Shown here in pieces: positions 9,101 to 15,945 of a DNA stretch of 64,000 bases. The stretch covers positions 62,001 to 126,000 of the forward strand of contig NZ_AGRW01000049.1 of assembly GCF_000255555.1 (NCBI RefSeq), in the 5' to 3' direction. The translations under genes and the position numbers were made by a program. How positions within the stretch are numbered: the first letter of the stretch is position 1; each line of letters starts with the position of its first letter. The notes below the pieces were generated by a model. The model saw nothing but the letters and a program-made list of their open reading frames with translations, had not been told where the DNA came from and did not search any database. The stretch comes from Treponema saccharophilum DSM 2985. Its GTDB lineage: Bacteria > Spirochaetota > Spirochaetia > Treponematales > Treponemataceae.

Positions 9101-10754
9101 CAAGGGAATCGACATCGACCGACACGTAGACGTCGCCCGTGAAAAGGTACGGCGAAAGTTTTTCCCTCATCCCGTAAACGGACGCCGCCGCGTCGTCGCC
9201 AAGGAAAAACGCCACAGCCTCCGCCGCGGAGTCCCCGTACAAGTCGGACGCGTGCGTCTTCACCTGCACGTAGACGTTGCTGTCGATAAGGACGCTCCCG
9301 TCCACGTCGAACGAGGCGACGCTCCCGCTTTCCGAATGGGAATAGTCGTAGAACTGCCCGATGAAATCGACGGACGAAGACGAAATCTGCACGGTAGTCT
9401 CGAGGCCCGTGACCGCCTTCGTTCCTACGGACGAATTCAGGTAGAACTGCGGCGAAAACCCCGTGACGCCGAAAATCTCGCCCTCCGCAGGCTCGATGAA
9501 GACGAGGTCGCTCGAAAAATACGAGCCGTTCGGAAGCTTGAGGTAGTCGAGCGCGGCGTTTCCCGTAAGCGCAAGCCCCTTCACCGCCATATCGCCGACG
9601 AACGACGCCCCGAGATACGAATTCTCGAGCGACGCCTTTTTGAATTTCACGACGCGCTCGTTTCCCTTCGAGACGCAGACGATTTTCGACGGGGAGCCGA
9701 GAAGCCCTGCCGTCAGGCGCACGACGAGGTCGGTCTCGAACGAAATTCCGCCGCCGGAAAGTGAGACCTCCGCGCCAGCCGTCCCGGAAATCGTGGAGCC
9801 GGACAGCTTCGCGGCAAGGGAAGGAAGCCGGCGCACGGAAAAGAGCTTCATCGGGTCGAAACCGTCCGCCGTCATCGCGGCGCGAAGCTTTTCCTTCGCG
9901 AAGTCGATTTCCATGAACGCGCTGTACGGAAGCCGCGTCCTCATCGTGCGGAACTGGATTTTCGAGTCGCCGTAATTCATCAGCATGTCGAGCCGCGTCA
10001 CGGAATAATCGTGCGACGGAAGGCGGGTCAGCTGAAGCGTCGCGGAGCTTCCCTCGAGCGAGCCGAAGAACGTCCCCGACAAATTGTACGACACGCCGAA
10101 TTCCGCGCGACGATTCCCCTCCCGTATTTTGTCCGTGCAGAAAACCGCGTTCCCCGACGCGACCACGCCGATTCCGCCCGCACCCGCGTCGGAAAGGTCG
10201 AGCCTCTTAATGCGGGTCACGGCGTCGTTAGTGCCGTCGGAATAATGGAGGGAGATGTCCTTGACGATGACCGCGAACGGAAGTCGGAACCCGGCGATGT
10301 CGAACGAGCTTTTTTTCCCGCCGTCCGCGTCCTTCCCGCCGAAAAGCTCGACAAGCCGACGCGTGACCTCCGAATTCTCGACGGAATCGTACTCCACGGA
10401 AATGCCGCTCACGGTAAGAGACTCGAACGCGGAGAGCGGGTCCGCCGAGAACAGTTTCTCGACGTCGTACTCCATAACCGCCTTCCGAATCGAGGCGATT
10501 TTCCGCTTCGAGGCGACATCCGAAATCTCGATGCCGCGTATGCTGACGTTCGAAAAAAGCGACGGGGAAAGCGAGCGGTACGACAGGGAAAGCCCCGTCG
10601 CATCGGTAAGGGCGCGGGAAAGCATGCGCTCCGTTTCCGTGATTTTCGCTTCCAGGCGGACGTATATGGGGCGCACGAACAAGCCGGTGAGAGAAATAAG
10701 GATGATGAAGATGGCAGTCCCTACGACAAGCCCTAAAACCCGCCTGCGATTCAC
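6150..10754 (-). CDS. tamB: TamB-like AsmA-family protein (translocation and assembly module)
   Basis: 1534 residues. A single N-terminal membrane anchor (about 8-30) is followed by a very long, beta-rich, Ser/Val/Gly-rich repetitive body expected to form a hydrophobic groove spanning the periplasm. The last 350 residues carry the TamB (DUF490) domain, including the NLRxGxSPDI-like stretch near the end. A lysine/glutamate-rich patch (KKKKEKEKK, about 1200) interrupts the body. Family members move phospholipid between membranes and aid outer-membrane protein assembly. The start is GTG with no convincing Shine-Dalgarno, so its exact position is less certain. It heads the bamA operon as in T. 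pallidum TP0325. Confidence 0.88.
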   Translation of the reverse strand: MNRRRVLGLVVGTAIFIILISLTGLFVRPIYVRLEAKITETERMLSRALTDATGLSLSYRSLSPSLFSNVSIRGIEISDVASKRKIASIRKAVMEYDVEKLFSADPLSAFESLTVSGISVEYDSVENSEVTRRLVELFGGKDADGGKKSSFDIAGFRLPFAVIVKDISLHYSDGTNDAVTRIKRLDLSDAGAGGIGVVASGNAVFCTDKIREGNRRAEFGVSYNLSGTFFGSLEGSSATLQLTRLPSHDYSVTRLDMLMNYGDSKIQFRTMRTRLPYSAFMEIDFAKEKLRAAMTADGFDPMKLFSVRRLPSLAAKLSGSTISGTAGAEVSLSGGGISFETDLVVRLTAGLLGSPSKIVCVSKGNERVVKFKKASLENSYLGASFVGDMAVKGLALTGNAALDYLKLPNGSYFSSDLVFIEPAEGEIFGVTGFSPQFYLNSSVGTKAVTGLETTVQISSSSVDFIGQFYDYSHSESGSVASFDVDGSVLIDSNVYVQVKTHASDLYGDSAAEAVAFFLGDDAAASVYGMREKLSPYLFTGDVYVSVDVDSLEYTFNAPNCIFADERSSSDRILFAAADGTSQSIQISSFNLRYGDVGVQATASVDLSAGFDDISFRCDLLANSLPYSLSGNITPQWISLSGNYGFESMVSIAETGFSDGVSGFVQFNQLPVPLGTYIFTASTMSTFAWSAADGIDVNVARCELSEATGALPMEPRVSFTGRLANYGFDFSALTYSDRSSQLDFSGSVNWYLSDGTIDYASLELGGKNPYSPESVSVSANLSNPSHLPLSAESVLNDFYLSANVSVDSFPSSRFLPNQNAGNVIDATVSATGTIKNPFVSIDVRKASMLLSGYDFDARGVIVLDDNGLNVTDVSASWAFFRLSGFSAAIDAGTLCGTASAVADISLAGRDLHVPLDMTLTSVLDGAPASPIAVPDFFSVSVSSPGATGTMFRHAMPFTLNVVHIPGQDGEPGQIDVFTDNRKGFHASVVGGHITASTGRNPTLAFDLDGRLEGGGMDFIMSGIECDLARVCDVVDIPMISFGSGHLSGNVRISGLTTDPEFAGFVDIGDFSLSVPAFSPYPLTASAVQVAAGADGVNMPETVFSCGKGAVALSSDITFDRWSIANVSVRVSTKKFRGLPVDMTMPFMHLKGDARADVSLSISMPDEIVVSGSLYADNTDLEIVASELQNQLSFEGLMDSLIKNSKLSMEKIFGKSKKKKEKEKKDDEAKKKPEEAAPAMMMNVAADLRVNVGQNVRILFNPFMRGVLAPNTPIDFSFDTRSGEFSIVGDVSLHGGEVAWLNRNFYLKNGLISFNETQDGIDPRVTIRAETKERDSEGNRVTIVLSAENQPVSKFNPVFSATPAKSEYEIMELLGEVLTADSDNISSIALAGGDYLVQATVIREIENALRELCNFDIFSIRTNVLQNAIKQGFSQDKDDEDGQVTFSNFFDNSTVYIGKYFGSAIYVDAMFHWVYDETKLADGNSVDGLVFQPEFGFEMASPFVNIRLGVSPDIESIQNNMWLPSTSITLSWKHSF

Positions 10755-10864
10755 GATTCGTACCGAAGTAAAAATATATCATTTTCTTCCAATTTCATAT
10801 ATTCTTCTCCGTGCATGCCGCGGCGGAACAGGACGAAAAACGGCGGATGCAGGGGAAAATGGCG

Positions 10865-11497
10865 ATGATTCTAAGGAATTTCATAGTTTTTGAGGGGATT
10901 GACGGTGCGGGAACATCGACGCAGATAGAGATGCTCATGAATTCTCCCCACGCGCGGAAGTTCTTCCCGACGGCGGAACCGACGAACGGGGAGACGGGAA
11001 GATTCCTCAGGCGGATGCTCGGCGGCGAATTCAGGCTCGACCCGCGGACGGCGGCGTACCTTTTCGCGGCGGACCGGTGCGAGCACCTGTGGGGAACGGG
11101 CGGGGATGATTTCAACGGCGGAATCGAGCGAATCTGCGCGGGGGGAAAAATCGTCGTCAGCGACAGGTATCTCTTTTCGAGCATCGCATACCAGAGCGTA
11201 ACCTGCGGCGGGGAGCTTGCAAAAATGCTTCAGGCACCGTTCCCGCTTCCGGAGCTGCTGTTCTTCTTCAAAATCGCCCCGGAAGTCTCCCTGTCAAGAA
11301 TCGGCGGGCGCGGAAAACGGGAAATTTACGAGGAAGTCGAATTCCTGAGGAAAACCGAGGAGCGGTACGAGCGCGCGATTTCCGAATTCGAGGGGACGGG
11401 AATGAAAATCGTGACAATCGACGCGGCGAAGACGAAGGAGGAGGTCGCTGCGGAAATAATCGGCGCGATATCGGACGCGGGAATGCTCGAAAGGTAG
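10865..11497 (+). CDS. tmk: Thymidylate kinase (P-loop Lys replaced by Thr)
   Basis: About 210 residues. It phosphorylates dTMP to dTDP. The N-terminus reads FIVFEGIDGAGTSTQ; the family P-loop normally has Lys where Thr17 stands here. Other signatures are kept: an AADRCEHL segment, the DRY motif in VVSDRYLFSSIAYQS, and a LID-like region near 135-150. The frame is open further upstream, but AGGGG lies 9 bases before the ATG at 10865 and the family start matches; ATG 10859 is an alternative. It is divergent from tamB and is followed at 2 bases by the next gene, so it is probably the first gene of a plus-strand operon. Confidence 0.88.
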   Translation: MILRNFIVFEGIDGAGTSTQIEMLMNSPHARKFFPTAEPTNGETGRFLRRMLGGEFRLDPRTAAYLFAADRCEHLWGTGGDDFNGGIERICAGGKIVVSDRYLFSSIAYQSVTCGGELAKMLQAPFPLPELLFFFKIAPEVSLSRIGGRGKREIYEEVEFLRKTEERYERAISEFEGTGMKIVTIDAAKTKEEVAAEIIGAISDAGMLER

Positions 11498-11499
11498 AG

Positions 11500-12186
11500 A
11501 TGACACGAAGGGCGAATTCTTCCGAAAATAGAAACATGACGGAAAAACTGAGAAAACTTTCGGCACATGCAGGGAAACGAGCCGTTGCCGCGCTCATTGT
11601 CATGGCGGCGGCGTTTTTTGCCCCGTTCACGGCGGACGCATACATGGTCAAATACAAGGAAGACTACTACAAGCTCTTCCACGTGCACTACCAGCAGTAT
11701 CCGGACGACTGCATCGAGAACATCTACTGGCTCGAGAAGGCGACCGAGGCGGATTTCGCCAACCCGCTGTACGCCGAGGCAAAAATCGAGACGGAGACGG
11801 ACTGGGAGAAGTACAAATTTCTTTTCCAGATGCACCTGAACCTGAAGCTCATAGAGCAGCACCAGCGGCTCGGTCGGATTTACGACAAGAACGTCGCGCA
11901 TTTCTACGACGCGCCGTGGAAGGACGCCTACGTCGACAACCTGAAAAAATCGCTCTCATGCTACCAGGCGGGACTGTACTACTGGACGGAGGCGAAGCTC
12001 TGGGCGGAAAAGGCGAACGTATCGAAATTCCGATTCCTCTTCCTCACCGACATACAGGCGTGGGAGGACGAGCGGGAGCGCATCGCGACGGGGACGCTCG
12101 ACTACAAGAAGATTCTCGAGCGGGACATCGAGCGCGTGAAGAAAGTCATCGCGGAATTCGAGGCGATGCCTTCAAAGGAATACTAG
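11500..12186 (+). CDS. Secreted conserved treponemal protein of unknown function
   Basis: 228 residues. The N-terminus is long and basic followed by a hydrophobic stretch (about 27-45, AALIVMAAAFFAPF) ending at TADA, consistent with a signal peptide. The rest is helical, aromatic and charged (HYQQYPDDC, EKATEADFANPLYAEAK, SCYQAGLYYWTEAKLWAEKA), reminiscent of a TPR-like helical array without a confident match. The gene next to tmk in T. pallidum is also a conserved hypothetical. Start chosen at 11500 because AAAGG precedes it; Met at 11536 is an alternative that would shorten the n-region. No function can be assigned. Confidence 0.7.
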   Translation: MTRRANSSENRNMTEKLRKLSAHAGKRAVAALIVMAAAFFAPFTADAYMVKYKEDYYKLFHVHYQQYPDDCIENIYWLEKATEADFANPLYAEAKIETETDWEKYKFLFQMHLNLKLIEQHQRLGRIYDKNVAHFYDAPWKDAYVDNLKKSLSCYQAGLYYWTEAKLWAEKANVSKFRFLFLTDIQAWEDERERIATGTLDYKKILERDIERVKKVIAEFEAMPSKEY

Positions 12187-12223
12187 GCCTGCTCACAATG
12201 AAAAAAGCAAGGAGAAAACAATC

Positions 12224-13405
12224 ATGAACTACGAGGAGAAAATAATCGAATATCCGCCCGTGCATCCGGGAACGGACAGAACGTTCATCCGGTTCTACGA
12301 GGGCGAGCCGAATCCGAAAGCGATGCTTCTCGGCGGCTGCGACGAAATGCCGCAGAGGGTTTTCGTGACGGACACGACGGTATCGTCGCTTCCGTGCATG
12401 GATGAATTCACGGCGGAATTCGGCACGGGAAAGGGAGCCGCGGCGAATTCGGTCCACAAGCGGAGGTCGGGAAAAGACATTCTCGTCATCCTCGGCGCGG
12501 GCGAGCCGTTCAAGACAATCGAGAGCGTCCTGTCGATAGTGGCGGCGGCGCTCGACGCGAACGGGCAGCGCTCGACGGTGTTCGTCGGCATCGGCGGCGG
12601 AGTCATAACGGACATGACGGCTTTTGCGGCATCGATTTTCAAGCGCGGCGCGCGGTGCGAGCTCGTCCCGACGACGCTCCTGTCGATGGTAGACGCGGCC
12701 GTCGGCGGAAAGACCGGCTGCGACTTCGGCTCGTACAAGAACATGATAGGCTCGTTCTTCCCCGCGCAGAAAATCCACATCTGCCCGGAATTCATAAAGA
12801 CGCTTCCACAAAGCGAGTACCGCTCGGGACTCGCCGAGGTCGTGAAAACAGCGCTCCTCTTCTCTGCCCCTCTTTTCGACAAGCTCGAATCGAATCCCGG
12901 AATCCTCGACGGCCGCGGAAAAAGCGAATTCGCGCCGCTCATCTCCGAGATGATACGCACCTGCGTCTCAGAGAAGGCTTCCGTCGTGGAGCAGGATTTG
13001 ACAGAGAAGGGAATGCGAATGCTCCTCAACCTCGGGCATACGTTCGGGCACGCGCTCGAGACGTGCGCCGGATTGGGAAAAGTCGCGCACGGTGACGGGG
13101 TCGCATGGGGAATGGCGCGCGCAGCCGACCTTTCAGAACGGCTCGGGCTGTGCACGAAGGAATACGCGGAACGGGTCAAGAGAATGCTCCGCTCGTACAC
13201 CTGGGAGACTTCTGAAATCCACCCCGCTATGGAAGGAAAAGGAAGCGCCGGCGACATCGCGCGGACGATTTTCGGCGCGATGAAGAAGGACAAGAAGAAT
13301 TCGTCGTCAAAAGTCAGGTTCGTCCTGCAGCGCGGCGTGTGCGACACCGTCATAACGGAAGCTGACGAGGGCGACGTGCTCGCAGTCCTCGGGGCGGAGC
13401 GATGA
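12224..13405 (+). CDS. aroB: 3-dehydroquinate synthase
   Basis: 393 residues. It converts DAHP to 3-dehydroquinate in the shikimate pathway. The NAD-binding segment GIGGGVITDMTAFAAS is at about 125-140, followed by LVPTTLLSMVDAAVGGKTG. The zinc ligands are the Glu in LAEVVKTALL and the two His in GHTFGHALE. The N-terminal 60 residues are less conserved than the rest. AAGGAGA precedes the ATG by 8 bases. The stop overlaps the start of the cysteine desulfurase gene by 4 bases (ATGA), indicating translational coupling. Confidence 0.93.
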   Translation: MNYEEKIIEYPPVHPGTDRTFIRFYEGEPNPKAMLLGGCDEMPQRVFVTDTTVSSLPCMDEFTAEFGTGKGAAANSVHKRRSGKDILVILGAGEPFKTIESVLSIVAAALDANGQRSTVFVGIGGGVITDMTAFAASIFKRGARCELVPTTLLSMVDAAVGGKTGCDFGSYKNMIGSFFPAQKIHICPEFIKTLPQSEYRSGLAEVVKTALLFSAPLFDKLESNPGILDGRGKSEFAPLISEMIRTCVSEKASVVEQDLTEKGMRMLLNLGHTFGHALETCAGLGKVAHGDGVAWGMARAADLSERLGLCTKEYAERVKRMLRSYTWETSEIHPAMEGKGSAGDIARTIFGAMKKDKKNSSSKVRFVLQRGVCDTVITEADEGDVLAVLGAER

Positions 13406-14592
13406 TGGACGCCGCAAGATATTTCGACTGGGCGGCGACAAGCCCCGCGGACGAGGACGTTCTCAGGGAATCGCTTGAGGAGGCGATGCGCTCGTGGGCG
13501 AACCCCAGCTCGGCGCACAATGCGGGAATCGAGGCGAGGAACGCGCTCGAATCGGCACGGAAAAGGGCGGCGGACGCAATCGGCGTGAAGGAAAGCCAGC
13601 TTTTCTTCACATCAGGCGGGACGGAAAGCGACCACATCCCGCTTCTCTCCCTCCTCGCGCGACTGGGCGCGATGTCGCAGAAAGGAAGGATTGTCGTCAG
13701 CGCGATTGAGCATCCCGCCCTCAGGGAGCAATGCGCCGCGATGGGACGACTCGGATTCGACGTGAAGACGGTCGCGCCCGACAGGAACGGGTTCGTGACG
13801 GCGGAAGCCATACGGGAAGCACTCACGCCGGACACGCTCTTCGTCACCGTGATGGCGGTCAACAACGAGACGGGATGCATCCAGCCGTTCGAGGAAATCG
13901 CCGACGCGATAACCGAATGGTACGGGGGAAAGCGGAAGCCGCACTTCCACGTGGACTGCGTTCAGGCGGCAGGAAAAATTCCGCTCGACATCGCGCACAA
14001 AGGAATCGACAGCGCCGCGTTCTCCGCGCACAAAATATCGGGGCCGCGCGGAATCGGGCTTTTGTACATGGCGCACCCGGAGAAATTCAAGGGTTTCCTC
14101 GTCGGTGGAGGACAGGAGAAGAACGTCAGGAGCGGAACGGAGAACCTTTTCGGCGCGATTGCGTTCGCCAAGGTGCTCGAAAAGCATTACATCCGGAAAG
14201 GCGCGGACGGAGAGGCGGCGGAACGGCTTCGCGCGCAAAAGGAGATGACCGCGCACTTCATCGAGGAGCTTTCGAAAAACAGCGCGTTCACCCCCGTCCC
14301 GGAAAGAAGGACGGAGCGCGCGGGGGAATTTTCCCCGTGGGTTGTCCAGGCATCGTTCAAAGGGATTCCCGGGAACGTCATGGTGCGCGCGCTCGACGCT
14401 AAGGGGTTCGCAATCTCGACGGGAAGCGCCTGCTCCGCAAAGAAACAGTCGCGACCTATCCTAGAGGCGATGGGCTCATCCCGCGAAGTCCAGGACACCG
14501 CCGTCAGGTTCAGCTTCGGCCACCTCACGACGGAGGAAGGAATGCTCGCGCTCGCGAAAGCCGTAGGCGAAATCTGCGCCGACTTCAGCTGA
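13402..14592 (+). CDS. Cysteine desulfurase (NifS/IscS family)
   Basis: 396-residue PLP enzyme of aminotransferase class V that takes sulfur from cysteine for Fe-S clusters and thiolated cofactors or tRNAs. Visible features: YFDWAATSP start, NPSSAHNAG, FTSGGTESDH, the PLP-stacking His in SAIEHPA, VNNETG, HVDCVQAAGK, the Schiff-base Lys in FSAHKISGPRGIG, and the active Cys in STGSACSAKK. No iscU or suf genes are adjacent, so its partner cannot be read from context. It overlaps aroB by 4 bases. It could serve the Fe-S needs of the hydrogenase or ThiC found elsewhere in the window; that is inference. Confidence 0.92.
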   Translation: MMDAARYFDWAATSPADEDVLRESLEEAMRSWANPSSAHNAGIEARNALESARKRAADAIGVKESQLFFTSGGTESDHIPLLSLLARLGAMSQKGRIVVSAIEHPALREQCAAMGRLGFDVKTVAPDRNGFVTAEAIREALTPDTLFVTVMAVNNETGCIQPFEEIADAITEWYGGKRKPHFHVDCVQAAGKIPLDIAHKGIDSAAFSAHKISGPRGIGLLYMAHPEKFKGFLVGGGQEKNVRSGTENLFGAIAFAKVLEKHYIRKGADGEAAERLRAQKEMTAHFIEELSKNSAFTPVPERRTERAGEFSPWVVQASFKGIPGNVMVRALDAKGFAISTGSACSAKKQSRPILEAMGSSREVQDTAVRFSFGHLTTEEGMLALAKAVGEICADFS

Positions 14593-14610
14593 GGCGGAAT
14601 CCGCAAAAAA

Positions 14611-14640
14611 GGAGGCCGCCCCGAAAAAGCGGCCTTCTCC
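14611..14640. other. GC-rich hairpin after the cysteine desulfurase gene
   Basis: GGCCGC and GCGGCC arms pair around a CCCGAAAAA loop. The run of six A bases lies on the 5' side, so on the plus strand there is no T-tract; as an intrinsic terminator it would work only on the minus strand. It may be a stem limiting desulfurase read-through toward the PUR-domain gene. Confidence 0.35.
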
Positions 14641-14655
14641 AGCGCGGGCGGGCGA

Positions 14656-14684
14656 TTGAACAAACGCGCCGTATGATGTAGAAT
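14656..14684 (+). promoter_or_regulatory. Sigma-70-type promoter of the PUR-domain gene
   Basis: TTGAAC (14656-14661), a 17-base spacer and TAGAAT (14679-14684). The predicted start lies near 14691, giving a leader of about 55 bases that ends in a purine-rich Shine-Dalgarno region. Confidence 0.7.
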
Positions 14685-14708
14685 GCGCAATCATTCAACA
14701 AGTCTTTT

Positions 14709-14756
14709 ATGAAATCAACCAAATACATTTTTAAGGAAGGAAATTATGGGTATTAG
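14709..14756 (+). CDS. Possible 15-codon leader ORF overlapping the PUR gene start
   Basis: ATG at 14709 opens a short frame (MKSTKYIFKEGNYGY then TAG) that runs through the ribosome-binding site and start codon of the PUR-domain gene in another frame. It has no clear Shine-Dalgarno of its own. It might be fortuitous; if translated, ribosomes on it would compete with or couple to initiation at 14746. Confidence 0.25.
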   Translation: MKSTKYIFKEGNYGY

Positions 14757-15183
14757 AGGAGAGCTTTTTACCACGCAGGTCACGCTTGACAACAGGTCGT
14801 ACTTCTTCAACGTGAAGGAAAACAGAGCGGGGGACGTCTTCCTCCAGATAGTCGAGAGCAAAAAGGGTGAAGGTGCCGATTTCGACAGGCATCAGATTGC
14901 GATTTTTGCGGAGGACATGCAGCGGGTTCTCAAAGGGCTCGACGATTCCCTGAAATTCATCGAAAAGGACAGAAAGGAGCGCGCGAAGGCGAAGGCAGCG
15001 AAGAAAGCCGCGAAAGAGGCGAAATTCGGCAAAGGCTCAGGCGAGAAAATCGTCATAAAGCGCGGAAAGAAGAATTTTCTCGAGGAGGAGCGCCAGCCAG
15101 ACGGAATAAAGAGGACTGGAAAAGTCATCCACATCGCCAGCAAGCGCGACGCGGACAAGCCCGCCGACGACGGTGCAAACTGA
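14746..15183 (+). CDS. PUR-domain nucleic-acid-binding protein (DUF3276, BpuR-like)
   Basis: 145 residues. The N-terminal half (about 1-65: GIRGELFTTQVTLDNRSYFF, FNVKENRAGDVFLQIVESKK) matches the bacterial PUR domain found in spirochaetes and Bacteroidetes. The C-terminal half is a basic Lys/Ala/Arg-rich tail (residues 75-140) that probably adds nonspecific nucleic-acid binding. In Borrelia the homologue BpuR binds DNA and RNA and represses its own translation; whether that holds here is inference. AAGGAAGG precedes the ATG. The gene has its own promoter and is not coupled to the upstream desulfurase. Confidence 0.85.
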   Translation: MGIRGELFTTQVTLDNRSYFFNVKENRAGDVFLQIVESKKGEGADFDRHQIAIFAEDMQRVLKGLDDSLKFIEKDRKERAKAKAAKKAAKEAKFGKGSGEKIVIKRGKKNFLEEERQPDGIKRTGKVIHIASKRDADKPADDGAN

Positions 15184-15246
15184 TTCGAAGCGGGAAGCGC
15201 CTCACCACGCCACGAACGCCCCGCGAAAGGGCTAATCGTTTTCATC

Positions 15247-15924
15247 TTAATCGAACAACCCCGGCAAAAGGGAATCATCGTCCCGCCTGCCGGGCTTTTT
15301 TTTGCCCGAAGCCTTCTCCGATTTCGGGCGGATGTCGAACGAAAGCCGCTGTATGGGGCTCGGACCGACGGAGCGGCAGATTTCGAGATGGCTTTTCGTC
15401 GGGTAGCCCTTGTGCTTCGCGTATCCGTATCCGGGATATACGGCGTCGAATTCGTCCATGAGCGCGTCGCGCCCGACCTTCGCGATTATCGAAGCCGCCA
15501 TCACGGACGGATAGTTCCCGTCCGCCTTCGGCTCGCACCGCACCTCGCAGGGAATGTCGGCGACAAAATTTCCGTCCACGACGGCGGACAGGCAGCTTCC
15601 GGCATCGCCGCAAATCTGCATTCCGTTCGCTTCCGCCCATTTCGGGAATTTCTCCGCCATCTTCTCGTATGCTATTTTCATCGCGAGAAGCGACGCCTGA
15701 AGGATGTTAATCTCGTCGATTTTCTTGTTGTCCACGATGCCGAATCCCCAGCACGCGCGCGCGACAATCTCCGCATAAGCCGCCTCGCGCGCCTTTTTCG
15801 AAAGCTTCTTGGAATCGTCGAGCATCCCGACAGGAAAATCAGCGGGAAGAACGACGCATCCGGCGGCGACGGGCCCCGCTATGCATCCGCGCCCCGCCTC
15901 ATCAAGACCACATTCCCATTTCAT
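15247..15924 (-). CDS. rnhB: Ribonuclease HII
   Basis: 225 residues. It cleaves RNA in RNA-DNA hybrids and at single embedded ribonucleotides. The active-site acidic residues are visible: the DEAGRG motif at 8-13, DDSKKLS at about 36, CGDAGSCLSAVVDG, and FDAVYPGYGYAKHKGYPT. The C-terminal 25 residues are a basic extension rich in Lys, Arg and Asp beyond the conserved core. GGAGG lies 5 bases before the ATG. The gap to the upstream secreted-protein gene is about 20 bases, so they share a transcript. It is convergent with the PUR-domain gene. Confidence 0.95.
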   Translation of the reverse strand: MKWECGLDEAGRGCIAGPVAAGCVVLPADFPVGMLDDSKKLSKKAREAAYAEIVARACWGFGIVDNKKIDEINILQASLLAMKIAYEKMAEKFPKWAEANGMQICGDAGSCLSAVVDGNFVADIPCEVRCEPKADGNYPSVMAASIIAKVGRDALMDEFDAVYPGYGYAKHKGYPTKSHLEICRSVGPSPIQRLSFDIRPKSEKASGKKKPGRRDDDSLLPGLFD

Positions 15925-15945
15925 AAAAACCTCCAGAAATACGGC

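Noticed and set aside
14593-14745. A further small gene between the desulfurase and PUR-domain genes
   Set aside because: Only the 15-codon leader frame is seen and it lacks a ribosome-binding site; the rest is a hairpin and a promoter.
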